Source: DATBVX01 sp963705495 (GTDB lineage: Bacteria; Pseudomonadota; Gammaproteobacteria; Steroidobacterales; Steroidobacteraceae). From it: a stretch of DNA of 64,000 bases. Below the pieces are notes generated by a model. It made no database searches, had not been told where the DNA came from, and saw nothing but the letters and a program-made list of their open reading frames with translations. Shown one piece after another: positions 17,266 to 25,723 of this stretch (its first letter is position 1; the number at the start of each line of letters is the position of its first letter). The translations under genes were made by a program, and so were the position numbers. The stretch is from positions 62,001-126,000 of the forward strand of contig CAVPJQ010000005.1 of assembly GCA_963705495.1 (NCBI GenBank), given 5' to 3'.

Positions 17266-17953
17266 TGGGCTTCGCGTCCTTGAGAGCCGGCTGATAGCGG
17301 TTGTCCTCGCGAATCACCTTGGGCACGAGGGTGCGCGGTTCGATCGTGACTGGTTGATATATGACGCGACGCTTCTCCGGATCGTAGCGCACCTCCACGT
17401 TGCCGATCAGCGGGAAGTCCTTGCGGAACGGATGACCGATGAAACCGTAGTCCGTCAGCAGGCGGCGCAGATCCGGATGCCCGCGGAACAGGATCCCGTA
17501 GAGGTCGAACGCCTCGCGCTCAAACCAGTCCGCCGAGGACCAGATCGAGATCACCGAATCAATCATCGGCTGCGAGTCGTCCGGGCAGAACACGCGCATG
17601 CGCAAGCGCACGTTGTGCGTGATCGAAAGCAGGTGGTAGACCACGGCGAACCGCAGTCCGGGCCGTGCCTTTTCAACCTCGCCCTCGCGAATCACGCCAC
17701 GGCTGAATCCAGAATCAGTCGCATCGACGGTCTTCCACTGATCGCGCCCGTATTCGAGGTAATCAACGCCGCACACGTCCATCAGCATTTCGAACCTGAG
17801 CTCCGGGTCATCACGCAGCGCCGCGGCGACCTCCAGCAGATCCGGAGCATCCACTTCGACCGTGATCTCGTGAGGATTCGACGCCATGCGCTGCGCGCGA
17901 CCGTTCAGGCGCGCATCAACGCGGGCGGCGAGGGCCTCGAGGCGTTCACTCAT
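17258..17953 (-). CDS. nuoC: NADH-quinone oxidoreductase subunit C (30-kDa type)
   Basis: Peripheral-arm subunit that packs against NuoD, 231 residues. The family signature is ERE-x-[FY]D-x-[YF]G-like: WFEREAFDLYGILFRGHPDLRRLLTDYGF. The C-terminal RKDFPLIGNVEVRYD is followed by a tail typical of the unfused form. It starts at ATG 17953, 9 bases after nuoB. Confidence 0.96.
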   Translation of the reverse strand: MSERLEALAARVDARLNGRAQRMASNPHEITVEVDAPDLLEVAAALRDDPELRFEMLMDVCGVDYLEYGRDQWKTVDATDSGFSRGVIREGEVEKARPGLRFAVVYHLLSITHNVRLRMRVFCPDDSQPMIDSVISIWSSADWFEREAFDLYGILFRGHPDLRRLLTDYGFIGHPFRKDFPLIGNVEVRYDPEKRRVIYQPVTIEPRTLVPKVIREDNRYQPALKDAKPNA

Positions 17954-17962
17954 ATTGATCTG

Positions 17963-18457
17963 CTACCGGGCGATCGTATTGGTGCGACGGATCTTCTTCT
18001 GGAGCTGGATCACGCCGTACAACAGCGCCTCGGCCGTCGGTGGACAGCCAGGCACGTAAACATCCACGGGAACGATGCGGTCGCAGCCGCGCACGACCGC
18101 ATAAGAATAGTGATAGTAGCCGCCGCCATTGGCACACGAACCCATCGAGATGACCCAGCGGGGCTCGGACATCTGGTCGTACACCTTGCGCAGCGCCGGT
18201 GCCATTTTGTTGACCAGCGTTCCGGCCACGATCATCACGTCGGATTGGCGCGGGCTAGGGCGGAAAATGACACCAAACCGGTCGAGGTCATAGCGCGCAG
18301 CACCCGCATGCATCATCTCGACCGCACAGCACGCGAGCCCGAAGGTCATCGGCCACATCGAGCCGGTGCGTGCCCAGTTGATGAGCGAGTCGAGGCCGGT
18401 GGTCAGAAAACCTCTCTCGACCGGTGGCGCGCCAGCGGCTTCGGCAGTCAATCCCAT
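17963..18457 (-). CDS. nuoB: NADH-quinone oxidoreductase subunit B (N2 cluster)
   Basis: Carries the terminal [4Fe-4S] cluster N2 that reduces quinone; 164 residues. Ligands are the adjacent pair in GLACCAVEMM, Cys in SMGSCANGGGYY, and VPGCPPTAEALL. ATG at 18457 (MGLTAEA) is chosen because AAGGGG lies about 8 bases upstream; a GTG at 18478 would add seven residues. It overlaps the nuoA end by 10 bases. Confidence 0.96.
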   Translation of the reverse strand: MGLTAEAAGAPPVERGFLTTGLDSLINWARTGSMWPMTFGLACCAVEMMHAGAARYDLDRFGVIFRPSPRQSDVMIVAGTLVNKMAPALRKVYDQMSEPRWVISMGSCANGGGYYHYSYAVVRGCDRIVPVDVYVPGCPPTAEALLYGVIQLQKKIRRTNTIAR

Positions 18458-18804
18458 TCCAGCGCCCCTTTTTTCCACTCGTAGATGAAGCCGACGATCA
18501 ACACCGCGAGGAACAGCGCCATCGCGATCAGGCCGAACGCACCGATGGCCGAAAGGGAAACGGCCCAGGGAAAGAGAAACGCGATTTCGAGGTCAAAAAT
18601 AATGAACAGGATCGCGACCAAGTAGTAACGCACGTCGAATTTCATGCGGGAGTCTTCGAAGGCTTCGAACCCGCATTCATACGGTGAAAGCTTTTCCGGG
18701 TCCGGCCGGCGCGTACCGAAGAGAAATCCCAGCACCAGCATTACGACGCCCATGCCGCCGCCGACGATGAGAAAAATCAGGATAGGCAGGTATTCGTGCA
18801 ACAT
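18448..18804 (-). CDS. nuoA: NADH-quinone oxidoreductase subunit A
   Basis: First gene of the operon; three-helix membrane subunit of 118 residues near the quinone tunnel. The conserved loop YECGFEAFEDSRMKFDVRYY and the acidic second helix FIIFDLEIAFLFPWA are present. ATG at 18804 (MLHEYLPILIFLIV) gives the standard N-terminus; the upstream in-frame ATGs add an Arg-rich leader that covers the promoter. An extended -10 lies about 40 bases upstream. Confidence 0.95.
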   Translation of the reverse strand: MLHEYLPILIFLIVGGGMGVVMLVLGFLFGTRRPDPEKLSPYECGFEAFEDSRMKFDVRYYLVAILFIIFDLEIAFLFPWAVSLSAIGAFGLIAMALFLAVLIVGFIYEWKKGALEWD

Positions 18805-18843
18805 CGGCGGGATTTGCGCCAAGGTCTTGAAAAACCGGCGCGC

Positions 18844-18852
18844 ATTGTAACA
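18844..18852 (-). promoter_or_regulatory. Extended -10 promoter for the nuo operon
   Basis: On the minus strand the sequence reads TGT-TACAAT, a TGn-extended -10 with a 5/6 match to TATAAT. It places transcription start near 18837, some 33 bases before nuoA. There is no good -35, which is common for extended -10 promoters. It lies directly after the tRNA-Leu terminator, so nuo can be transcribed independently of the genes above it. Confidence 0.5.
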
Positions 18853-18865
18853 GGCGCGGGGGCGC

Positions 18866-18907
18866 AAAAAAGCCATCAACCGCCGGCGGAGTGCAACTCC
18901 CGGCGGT
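18866..18907 (-). terminator. Intrinsic terminator after tRNA-Leu
   Basis: Reading the minus strand, ACCGCCGG pairs with CCGGCGGT around a GAG...CTC inner stem, and a run of six T follows about 8 bases later (AAAAAA at 18866-18871 on the plus strand). This fits a rho-independent terminator for the tpiA-secG-tRNA transcript, separating it from nuo. Confidence 0.6.
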
Positions 18908-18921
18908 CGGGATCATCTGGA

Positions 18922-19006
18922 TGGTGCGGATGGTCGGACTCGAACCGACACGGCTTGCGCCGCTAGCCCCTCAAGCTAGTGTGTCTACCAATTCCACCAC
19001 ATCCGC
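18922..19006 (-). tRNA. tRNA-Leu (anticodon GAG)
   Basis: An 85-base class II tRNA with encoded CCA. The acceptor stem GCGGATG pairs with CATCCGC, followed by ACCA. The anticodon arm CTAGC-TTGAGGG-GCTAG gives anticodon GAG, decoding CUC/CUU. There is a long variable arm, and the T-arm contains GGTTCGAGTCC. It lies 18 bases after secG on the same strand, as in E. coli secG-leuU, and is probably cotranscribed and then processed. Confidence 0.97.
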
Positions 19007-19024
19007 ACAGAATCAGGGCACGCG

Positions 19025-19411
19025 TTACGGCTGCGCAGGCGGTGTCTGACTGTCCTGAGTCGCCGGCACTTCTGTCGGCGCGGTAGCCGTCGTCGTCGGA
19101 GGTGCCGGCACTTCCCCAGCCGGCGCCTGCTGCGTCGTCGCGGCACGCTCCAGAAGGCTCTTGGGCTGCTCGACGCGCGCCTTGCCGCCGAGGAAGGCGA
19201 GCGCCAGGCTCGTCACGAAGAAGAGCGTCGCGAGCACCGCTGTCGCTTTCGAAAGCGCGGTAGCAGAGCCGCGTGCGCCGAATACGGTTCCGGACGCGCC
19301 TGAACCGAAGCCAGCTCCGGCATCCGCGCCCTTGCCCCTCTGCAGCAGCACCAGCCCGATGATGGCTACTGCCAGAAAGACGTGTATCACCAGAATGACC
19401 ATGTGACCCAT
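19025..19411 (-). CDS. secG: Preprotein translocase subunit SecG
   Basis: Auxiliary subunit of the SecYEG channel in the inner membrane; 128 residues. Two transmembrane helices (about 4-22 and 55-73) flank the conserved loop LLQRGKGADAGAGFGSGASGTVFGARGSATALSK. The C-terminal 45 residues are Pro/Thr/Ala-rich low complexity and longer than in E. coli. It follows tpiA by 35 bases. Confidence 0.95.
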   Translation of the reverse strand: MGHMVILVIHVFLAVAIIGLVLLQRGKGADAGAGFGSGASGTVFGARGSATALSKATAVLATLFFVTSLALAFLGGKARVEQPKSLLERAATTQQAPAGEVPAPPTTTATAPTEVPATQDSQTPPAQP

Positions 19412-19446
19412 GCTTGCCTCAACCCTTACACCTTGGTTTGCAGCCC

Positions 19447-20196
19447 TCAGGCGGCCGCGCAGATCTTGCCGAACTCATCGCCCCGCAGCGACGCGCCGCC
19501 GACCAGACCGCCGTCGACATCCGGCATCTCGAACAGTTCCGCCGCGTTGGCTGCCTTGACGCTGCCCCCGTAAAGAATGCGCAGGTCGGCGGCGATTTTA
19601 GCATCCCGTGCTGCGATCCTCCCGCGGATGAACGCGTGCACTGCCTGCGCCTGATCCGGCGTCGCATTCTTGCCGGTGCCGATCGCCCACACCGGTTCAT
19701 ATGCGATCACCGCAGTAGCGAAAGCCGCGATTCCCGCCACCGCGACTACGGCGTCGAGCTGGCGCGCGATGACGGCCTCGGTTTCGCCCCTTTCGCGTTG
19801 TTCGAGCGTCTCACCGACGCACAGGATCGGCGTGAGCTTCTGGCTCTGCACCACCATGAACTTGCGTGCCACCAGCTTGTCATCCTCGTGAAACAACGCG
19901 CGCCGTTCCGAATGCCCCACGATCACGTAGCGGCAGCCGACGTCCTTGAGCATGGCCGCGGACACCTCGCCCGTAAACGCACCGACGGGCTCAGCGCTGA
20001 CGTTCTGGCCACCCAGCGCGATGTTGCTTTCCTTGAGACGCCGCGCCGCATCCGGCAGGTAGACAAACGGGGGACAAACCGCCACTTCCGCCGCCAGCGC
20101 AGCACTCTGCTGTTGGATCAGCTCATCCAGGAGCTGTGCCGTTTCGGCACGCGAGCCGTGCATTTTCCAGTTGCCCGCAACCAGTCGCCGACGCAT
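19447..20196 (-). CDS. tpiA: Triosephosphate isomerase
   Basis: Cytosolic glycolytic enzyme that interconverts dihydroxyacetone phosphate and glyceraldehyde 3-phosphate; 249 residues, a TIM barrel. Active-site residues are all present: Asn and Lys in AGNWKMHG, His in IVGHSERR, and the catalytic Glu in AYEPVWAIGTG, with loop 6 following. The phosphate-binding LYGGSVKAANAAEL is near the C-terminus. It is upstream of secG and 100 bases after glmM. Confidence 0.97.
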   Translation of the reverse strand: MRRRLVAGNWKMHGSRAETAQLLDELIQQQSAALAAEVAVCPPFVYLPDAARRLKESNIALGGQNVSAEPVGAFTGEVSAAMLKDVGCRYVIVGHSERRALFHEDDKLVARKFMVVQSQKLTPILCVGETLEQRERGETEAVIARQLDAVVAVAGIAAFATAVIAYEPVWAIGTGKNATPDQAQAVHAFIRGRIAARDAKIAADLRILYGGSVKAANAAELFEMPDVDGGLVGGASLRGDEFGKICAAA

Positions 20197-20296
20197 CGCA
20201 AATCTCCGGATTCAGTGTAAGGGAGGCCAGGCGGCGCCCCTGAAAAGGCGCGCGATATTAAGCGGCGTCTACTGTGAAAGCAATGCTAGGGCAACT

Positions 20297-21634
20297 CTAG
20301 GCGGCAGCAGCGTTGCGGACGACCTGGGCGAGGCGCTCGGCATGCAAGCGAATCACGTTCTCATCGCGGCCTTCGAGCATCACCCGGATCACGGGCTCGG
20401 TCCCCGAGGCACGCAACACCACGCGCCCGTCCTGCTTGAGTTCCGCTTCAATGGCCCGAACCGCTTCCCGGACCAGGGCGTTCGCTCCGGGGTCGAAACG
20501 GTTCCTGACCTTGACGTTGAGCAACACCTGCGGAAAGCGCGGCATTCCCGCCGCCAGTTCGGCCAGGCTCCGCCGCGTCTGCTTCATGATGGCGAGGACC
20601 TGCAATGCGCTGATCAATCCGTCACCAGTCGTAGTTTTGTCCAGGCACAACAAGTGGCCTGAGGTCTCGCCGCCGAGAATGCCGCCGGTCTCGCGCAGCA
20701 GGCCGAGAACATAGCGGTCGCCGACTGGTGCGCGCCGGAACTCGATGCCGAGCTCGCGCAGACCCACTTCCAGGCCGAGGTTGCTCATCACCGTGCCGAC
20801 CACCGGACCGCGAAGGGTCTGCGATTCGGCTCGCGCCCGCGCAATGATATAGAGGAGTTGATCGCCGTCGACGATGCGCCCGAGCTCATCGACCATCACC
20901 AGCCGATCTCCATCGCCATCGAGGGCGATGCCCGCATTGGCACGCACCCCCGGCACAGTGAGCTGCAGAAGTTCGGGCGCCAACGAACCACAACCATCGT
21001 TGATGTTGCGCCCGTTCGGCGAGCAGCCGATGGGGACAATTTCCGCGCCCAGATCGGCCAGCACCCGCGGCGCGACCTTGTACGCAGCACCGTTCGCGCA
21101 ATCGATGACGATCTTGAAACCGGCGAGATCCATGCCCGCAGGAAGCGATGCGGCGCAGAATTCCTGATAGTGAGTGCGTGACCTGTCGACACGGGTGGCG
21201 CGTCCGAGGGCTTTCGATTCACGCGTGAATGCCGGCTGCTGGAGCGATTCTTCGATGCGCGCCTCGAGCTCATCGCTCAGCTTCGCGCCGCTGGAATCGA
21301 AGAACTTGATGCCGTTATCTTCGTAGGGGTTGTGCGAGGCGCTGATCACCACGCCGAAATCACACTCGAAGCGCTGCGTCATGTAGGCGATGCCCGGCGT
21401 CGGCAGCGGCCCGATGAGCATGACATCGACACCCGCGGCCACGAATCCCGCCTCGAGCGCCGCCTCGAACATGTAGCCCGACAGGCGCGTGTCCTTGCCG
21501 ATGAGCACAGTGCCGCCCTCCGGGGTGAGCACGCGTGCCGCGCCGCTCGCGAGGCGCAGCGCGAAATCCACTGTCATTGGATCCCGGCCCACCTGGCCAC
21601 GTACTCCATCGGTTCCAAAATATCTTCTGCTCAC
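20297..21634 (-). CDS. glmM: Phosphoglucosamine mutase
   Basis: Converts glucosamine 6-phosphate to glucosamine 1-phosphate for peptidoglycan and LPS precursors; 445 residues. The phosphorylated Ser is in ISASHNPYEDNGIKFF, the Mg site is LDGDGDRLV, the sugar-specificity loop is GGETSGHLL, and the phosphate site is RASGTEPVIRVM. The start is GTG at 21634, overlapping the folP stop as GTGA. The folP-glmM pairing is the usual proteobacterial order. Confidence 0.97.
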   Translation of the reverse strand: MSRRYFGTDGVRGQVGRDPMTVDFALRLASGAARVLTPEGGTVLIGKDTRLSGYMFEAALEAGFVAAGVDVMLIGPLPTPGIAYMTQRFECDFGVVISASHNPYEDNGIKFFDSSGAKLSDELEARIEESLQQPAFTRESKALGRATRVDRSRTHYQEFCAASLPAGMDLAGFKIVIDCANGAAYKVAPRVLADLGAEIVPIGCSPNGRNINDGCGSLAPELLQLTVPGVRANAGIALDGDGDRLVMVDELGRIVDGDQLLYIIARARAESQTLRGPVVGTVMSNLGLEVGLRELGIEFRRAPVGDRYVLGLLRETGGILGGETSGHLLCLDKTTTGDGLISALQVLAIMKQTRRSLAELAAGMPRFPQVLLNVKVRNRFDPGANALVREAVRAIEAELKQDGRVVLRASGTEPVIRVMLEGRDENVIRLHAERLAQVVRNAAAA

Positions 21635-22467
21635 TGGGCCCCTCCCCCGATCACGGCGGTGGCGATCTTCACCGCGTCCACCGCCGGTGCGACGTCATGC
21701 GCGCGAATGATGCGCGCACCCTTGAGGATTGCAATCGTCGCGAGTGCGATGCTGCCATGCAGGCGCTGGTCGATCGGTCGACCCGTAATTGTGCCTATCA
21801 TCGTCTTGCGTGACAGCCCCGCCAGCACCGGGACGCCCAGATCGAGAAATCGGTCAAAGTTTGAGAGCAGGCTGAGGTTATGCGGCAGGGCTTTTCCGAA
21901 GCCGAAACCAGGATCAACGACGAGCCGGTCACGGCCGATTCCCGCTGCCTCGCAGGCATCGCGGCGGGCACGCAAGAAGTCGTGGACCTCCTGCACCACG
22001 TCCTCGTACTGCGGCTCGACCTGCATGGTGCGCGGCTCGCCCTGCATGTGCATCAGGCAAGCGGCCACCCTGGAGCCCGCGACCGCTTCCAGTGCTCCGC
22101 GCGTTCGCAGCGCCAGGATGTCATTGATCATTCCCGCACCCGCATCGATGACAGCCTGCATCACCTGCGGCTTGGTCGTGTCCACGGAGATTGGCACGCT
22201 GACCTTGGGTGCCAGCGATCGGACCAGTGGCAGTACGCGGCGCAGTTCCTCCTCGACGTCGACCGGATTGGAGCCGGGGCGCGTCGACTCACCGCCGATA
22301 TCGATGACGGCAGCACCTTCATCGATCATCCGATGGGCGTGCGCGAGTGCCTGCCCGATGTCGTGGAATCGCCCGCCGTCAGAGAATGAATCGGGCGTGA
22401 CGTTGAGAACGCCCATCACGCACGGGCGGCTCAAATCGAGAGTCTTGTCGCCGCAGGTGAGATGCAC
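21631..22467 (-). CDS. folP: Dihydropteroate synthase
   Basis: Condenses p-aminobenzoate with the pterin diphosphate in folate synthesis; sulfonamide target. 278 residues if started at GTG 22467. Motifs are GVLNVTPDSFSDGG, VIDIGGESTRPG, VDPGFGFGKALPHN and GLSRKTMIG. The GTG was chosen because it aligns residue for residue with the E. coli start (LDLS-x-P-x-VMG at the same distance), and because the longer in-frame reading to 22566 would translate a palindromic intergenic repeat. The ribosome-binding site is weak. It overlaps glmM by 4 bases. Confidence 0.93.
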   Translation of the reverse strand: MHLTCGDKTLDLSRPCVMGVLNVTPDSFSDGGRFHDIGQALAHAHRMIDEGAAVIDIGGESTRPGSNPVDVEEELRRVLPLVRSLAPKVSVPISVDTTKPQVMQAVIDAGAGMINDILALRTRGALEAVAGSRVAACLMHMQGEPRTMQVEPQYEDVVQEVHDFLRARRDACEAAGIGRDRLVVDPGFGFGKALPHNLSLLSNFDRFLDLGVPVLAGLSRKTMIGTITGRPIDQRLHGSIALATIAILKGARIIRAHDVAPAVDAVKIATAVIGGGAQ

Positions 22468-22492
22468 AGAGTGCTCAGTAACGCGAGGATCC

Positions 22493-22591
22493 CGAAAGGG
22501 AGTCTGCTTTCGAGAACGCCGTAAATACGTCCCTGTAGGCTCCGTGGCCGACGTCCTGTCGCCCACGGTCTCGAAAGCAGACTCCCTTTCG
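22493..22591. repeat. 99-bp nested palindromic element between ftsH and folP
   Basis: Two perfect 23-bp inverted arms (22493-22515 and 22569-22591) start with CGAAAGGGAGTCTGC and enclose 53 bases. Inside, next to the right arm, is a second perfect hairpin: CCGTGG-c-CGAC-gtcct-GTCG-c-CCACGG (22542-22568). The rest of the spacer contains AAATACGTCCCTGTAGGCT, which resembles the unit of REP-like intergenic repeats in GC-rich gammaproteobacteria (recollection, not a search). It occupies nearly the whole gap between the two genes and can form a cruciform in DNA or a branched hairpin in the ftsH-folP mRNA. Confidence 0.8.
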
Positions 22592-22613
22592 AGACCCTCG
22601 CTGCCCTAGTGCT

Positions 22614-24521
22614 TCAGTGCTGCCCGGCGGCGGGGCCGATCGCGGGAGCAGGCTTGTCCTGCGGCTTGCTGGTCGGCACCGGCGTCGAATCGTCCCAGTC
22701 CTTGGGCGGCTTCGGCGTGCGGCCGGCCATGATGTCCTTGAGCTGTTCTTCGTCGACGGTTTCGTACTTGATCAGCGCTTCCGCCATCATATGCAGTGTT
22801 TCGAGGCGCGAGGTCAGGATCCCCTTGGCGCGCTGGAAATTGTCGTCGATGACACGGCGCACTTCTTCATCGATCGCATGCGCGGTCACATCCGACACCT
22901 GCTTGTGCTGGGTGACACTGCGGCCCAGGAATACCTCACCGCTTTCCTCGGTGTACGTCAGCGGTCCGAGACGATCCGAAAGGCCCCACTTGGTAACCAT
23001 GTTGCGCGCGAGCTCCGTCGCCCGCTCGATGTCGTTCGCCGCGCCGGTCGTGACCGATTCCGCGCCGAAAATCAGCTCTTCAGCGATGCGACCGCCGAAC
23101 AGCGTCGCGATGCGGCTCTCGAGCCGACGCTTGCTGGTGCTGTAACGATCGCCTTCCGGCAAAAACATCGTCACGCCGAGCGCTCGGCCGCGCGGGATGA
23201 TGGTGACCTTGTACACCGGATCGTGCTCCGGAACGCTCAGACCGACGATCGCATGGCCGGCCTCGTGGTACGCGGTCATGCGCTTCTCTTCCTCGCTCAT
23301 GACCATGGAGCGCCGCTCCGCGCCCATCATGATCTTGTCCTTCGCGCGCTCGAACTCTTCCATCGACACCAGGCGCCGATTGGCTCGCGCAGCAAAGAGC
23401 GCGGCTTCGTTCACGAGGTTGGCGAGGTCCGCGCCGGAAAATCCGGGCGTACCACGCGCAATGATCGAAGGCCTGACGTCATCGGCAAGTGGTACGCGTC
23501 GCATATGGACCTTGAGGATCTGCTCGCGTCCGCGCACATCCGGCAATGGCACGACGACCTGGCGATCGAAACGGCCAGGACGCAACAGAGCGGGGTCCAG
23601 CACATCCGGCCGGTTGGTAGCGGCGATGACGATGATGCCTTCGTTGCCTTCGAAGCCATCCATCTCGACCAGCAATTGATTGAGCGTCTGCTCGCGCTCG
23701 TCGTGTCCGCCGCCCAGGCCGGCACCGCGGTGCCGACCGACAGCATCAATCTCATCGATGAAAATAATGCAAGGAGCGTGCTTCTTGGCCTGCTCGAACA
23801 TATCGCGCACGCGCGAAGCGCCGACGCCCACGAACATTTCCACGAAATCGGAGCCCGAGATGGTGAAGAAAGGCACCTTGGCTTCGCCCGCAATCGCGCG
23901 CGCGAGCAGGGTCTTGCCGGTGCCCGGCGCGCCCACCATGAGGACGCCCTTCGGAATCTTGCCACCGAGCTTCTGGAACTTGCCGGGGTCCTTCAGGAAG
24001 TCGACGATCTCGACGACCTCTTCCTTTGCCTCTTCGACACCGGCGACGTCAGCGAAGGTCACCGAGACCTGGTCCTCGCCCAGCAGGCGCGCGCGGCTCT
24101 TACCAAACGACATGGCGCCGCGACCACCCGCCGCGCCCTGCATCTGGCGCATGAAGTAGATGAAGATCGCGACCAGCAGCAACACGGGGAAGGAAGACAG
24201 GAACAGCTGCAGCAGGAAATTCGGCTTGTCGGGTGGCGCGCCACGGAAGTTCACACCCTCGCGGTCGAGCAGCCCGATCAAGGCGTTGTTGTCGGTCTCG
24301 GGGTTGTAGACGCGGAACTGCGTTCCGTCGCTCTTCGTCCCTTCGATGATCTCGCCCTTGATCACCGCCTGCGCGATGTTCTTGGCTTTGACCTCCTGCA
24401 GGAACGCGGAGTAGGTCATCTCGCGACTCTCGGCGGAGCGTGGGCTGAAGTTGCTGAACACCGTCAGCAGCACGACGGCGATGATGACCCAGAGCAGGAT
24501 GTTCTTCGTCAGGTCGTTCAA
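22614..24521 (-). CDS. ftsH: ATP-dependent zinc metalloprotease FtsH
   Basis: Membrane-anchored AAA+ protease that degrades sigma-32, LpxC, membrane proteins and some ssrA-tagged proteins; 635 residues. There are two transmembrane helices (about 8-26 and 98-120). The AAA domain has Walker A GAPGTGKT, Walker B IIFIDEID, and the second region of homology NRPDVLDPALLRPGRFD. The zinc site is HEAGH. The C-terminal tail is Pro/Lys-rich. The start appears to be TTG at 24521 (GAGGA about 8 bases upstream), giving MNDLTKNILLW; no ATG is available nearby. Confidence 0.97.
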   Translation of the reverse strand: MNDLTKNILLWVIIAVVLLTVFSNFSPRSAESREMTYSAFLQEVKAKNIAQAVIKGEIIEGTKSDGTQFRVYNPETDNNALIGLLDREGVNFRGAPPDKPNFLLQLFLSSFPVLLLVAIFIYFMRQMQGAAGGRGAMSFGKSRARLLGEDQVSVTFADVAGVEEAKEEVVEIVDFLKDPGKFQKLGGKIPKGVLMVGAPGTGKTLLARAIAGEAKVPFFTISGSDFVEMFVGVGASRVRDMFEQAKKHAPCIIFIDEIDAVGRHRGAGLGGGHDEREQTLNQLLVEMDGFEGNEGIIVIAATNRPDVLDPALLRPGRFDRQVVVPLPDVRGREQILKVHMRRVPLADDVRPSIIARGTPGFSGADLANLVNEAALFAARANRRLVSMEEFERAKDKIMMGAERRSMVMSEEEKRMTAYHEAGHAIVGLSVPEHDPVYKVTIIPRGRALGVTMFLPEGDRYSTSKRRLESRIATLFGGRIAEELIFGAESVTTGAANDIERATELARNMVTKWGLSDRLGPLTYTEESGEVFLGRSVTQHKQVSDVTAHAIDEEVRRVIDDNFQRAKGILTSRLETLHMMAEALIKYETVDEEQLKDIMAGRTPKPPKDWDDSTPVPTSKPQDKPAPAIGPAAGQH

Positions 24522-24606
24522 GAGTCAGTCCTCGACATAAAGCGCCAGAATTACTCGGGAAATTCGTCGCAATTCGACCAGTGGATTCGGCAGGCGTTCG
24601 AAGAAC

Positions 24607-25230
24607 CTACACCATCCGCCGGCTCCTCGCCAGCAGGTACATCTCGGCGCTGCGAGCGCGCGAGGCATCGGGTTTGCGCAGCTTCACTTTGGTGAACTGC
24701 CGACGTGCAGCCTGCACCAATTCCTGGAAACCGGAGCCTTGAAAAACCTTCAGCAGCAGATCGCCACCGGGCTTCAGAACCTGGGTTGAGAGCTCAAGGG
24801 CGAGCTCGGCGAGATTCATCGAGCGGGGCTGATCGACTGCATCGATGCCGCTCATGTTGGGGGCCAGGTCGGACATTACAAGGTCGACCGGGCGCCCGCC
24901 GAGCGCGGCCAGCAGCTTCTCCATGAGCGCCTGGTCCTGAAAATCACCTTCGATGAACGTGACGCCCGGAATGTGGGGCATTGCGAGAATATCGACCGCG
25001 AAGATCTCCCCTCGCCCCTGCAGAGCACGGGCCGCAAACTGACTCCAGCCGCCCGGTGCGGCACCCAGGTCGATGATGATCATGCCGGGACGCAGTAGCT
25101 TTTCCGAGCGCTGGATCTGCTCGAGCTTGAAGACAGCCCGCGAACGCCAGCCCTCCCGATGGGCCCGCTTCACGTAGGGGTCGCTGGCATGTTCCCGCAG
25201 CCAGCGACTGCTGCTCTTGCTGCGTTTCAT
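24607..25230 (-). CDS. rlmE: 23S rRNA (uridine-2'-O)-methyltransferase RlmE
   Basis: Heat-shock-associated enzyme (FtsJ/RrmJ) that methylates U2552 of 23S rRNA; 207 residues. SAM motif DLGAAPGGWSQFA, catalytic K-D-K-E set with Lys in SRAVFKLEQI, Asp in VMSDLAPNMSG, Lys in LLLKVFQG and Glu in EMYLLA. ATG at 25230 (MKRSKSSSRWL) gives the normal N-terminus; longer readings overlap greA antisense-like sequence. It lies upstream of ftsH as in E. coli and 16 bases after greA; yhbY, often between them, is missing here. Confidence 0.96.
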   Translation of the reverse strand: MKRSKSSSRWLREHASDPYVKRAHREGWRSRAVFKLEQIQRSEKLLRPGMIIIDLGAAPGGWSQFAARALQGRGEIFAVDILAMPHIPGVTFIEGDFQDQALMEKLLAALGGRPVDLVMSDLAPNMSGIDAVDQPRSMNLAELALELSTQVLKPGGDLLLKVFQGSGFQELVQAARRQFTKVKLRKPDASRARSAEMYLLARSRRMV

Positions 25231-25246
25231 CGCCCGTTTGCGGGCC

Positions 25247-25723
25247 CTATTGGTACCGGACGGCGATGATCTCGTATGTGCGCGGCCCCGCCGGCGCCGC
25301 AACCTCGACGACATCACCCTGGTTCTTGCCGACGAGTGCACGTGCAATCGGCGAAGTCACGGAGACGAGCCCGCGGCGGATGTCGGCTTCGTCCTCGCCG
25401 ACGATCTGGTAAGCAATTCGTCCGCCGTCGTCCTGGTCTTCCAGGTCCACGGTCGCGCCAAATACGATCCGCTGGTTGGCCGGCAACTTCGTCACATCGA
25501 TCACTTCAGCGTTCGCGAGACGGGTCTCGATCTCGTTGATGCGTCCCTCGATGAAGCTCTGTTGCTCGCGCGCGGCGTGGTATTCCGCGTTCTCGCTCAG
25601 ATCTCCATGGGAACGGGCCTCCGCGATCGCCTTGATGATGTTGGGGCGATCCTCGGCCTTGAGGCGCTTGAGCTCGGCGCGCAGCCGTTCAGCGCCCTGC
25701 GAGGTGATGGGTGCCCGCTTCAC
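25247..25723 (-). CDS. greA: Transcription elongation factor GreA
   Basis: Rescues backtracked RNA polymerase by stimulating transcript cleavage; 158 residues, same length as E. coli. The N-terminal coiled coil carries the signature AEARSHGDLSENAEYHAAREQQ with the tip acidic residues; the C-terminal FKBP-like domain includes GATVDLEDQDDGG and SPIARALVGK. The start is GTG at 25723, overlapping the carB stop as GTGA, with GAGGAG about 8 bases upstream inside carB. Confidence 0.96.
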   Translation of the reverse strand: MKRAPITSQGAERLRAELKRLKAEDRPNIIKAIAEARSHGDLSENAEYHAAREQQSFIEGRINEIETRLANAEVIDVTKLPANQRIVFGATVDLEDQDDGGRIAYQIVGEDEADIRRGLVSVTSPIARALVGKNQGDVVEVAAPAGPRTYEIIAVRYQ

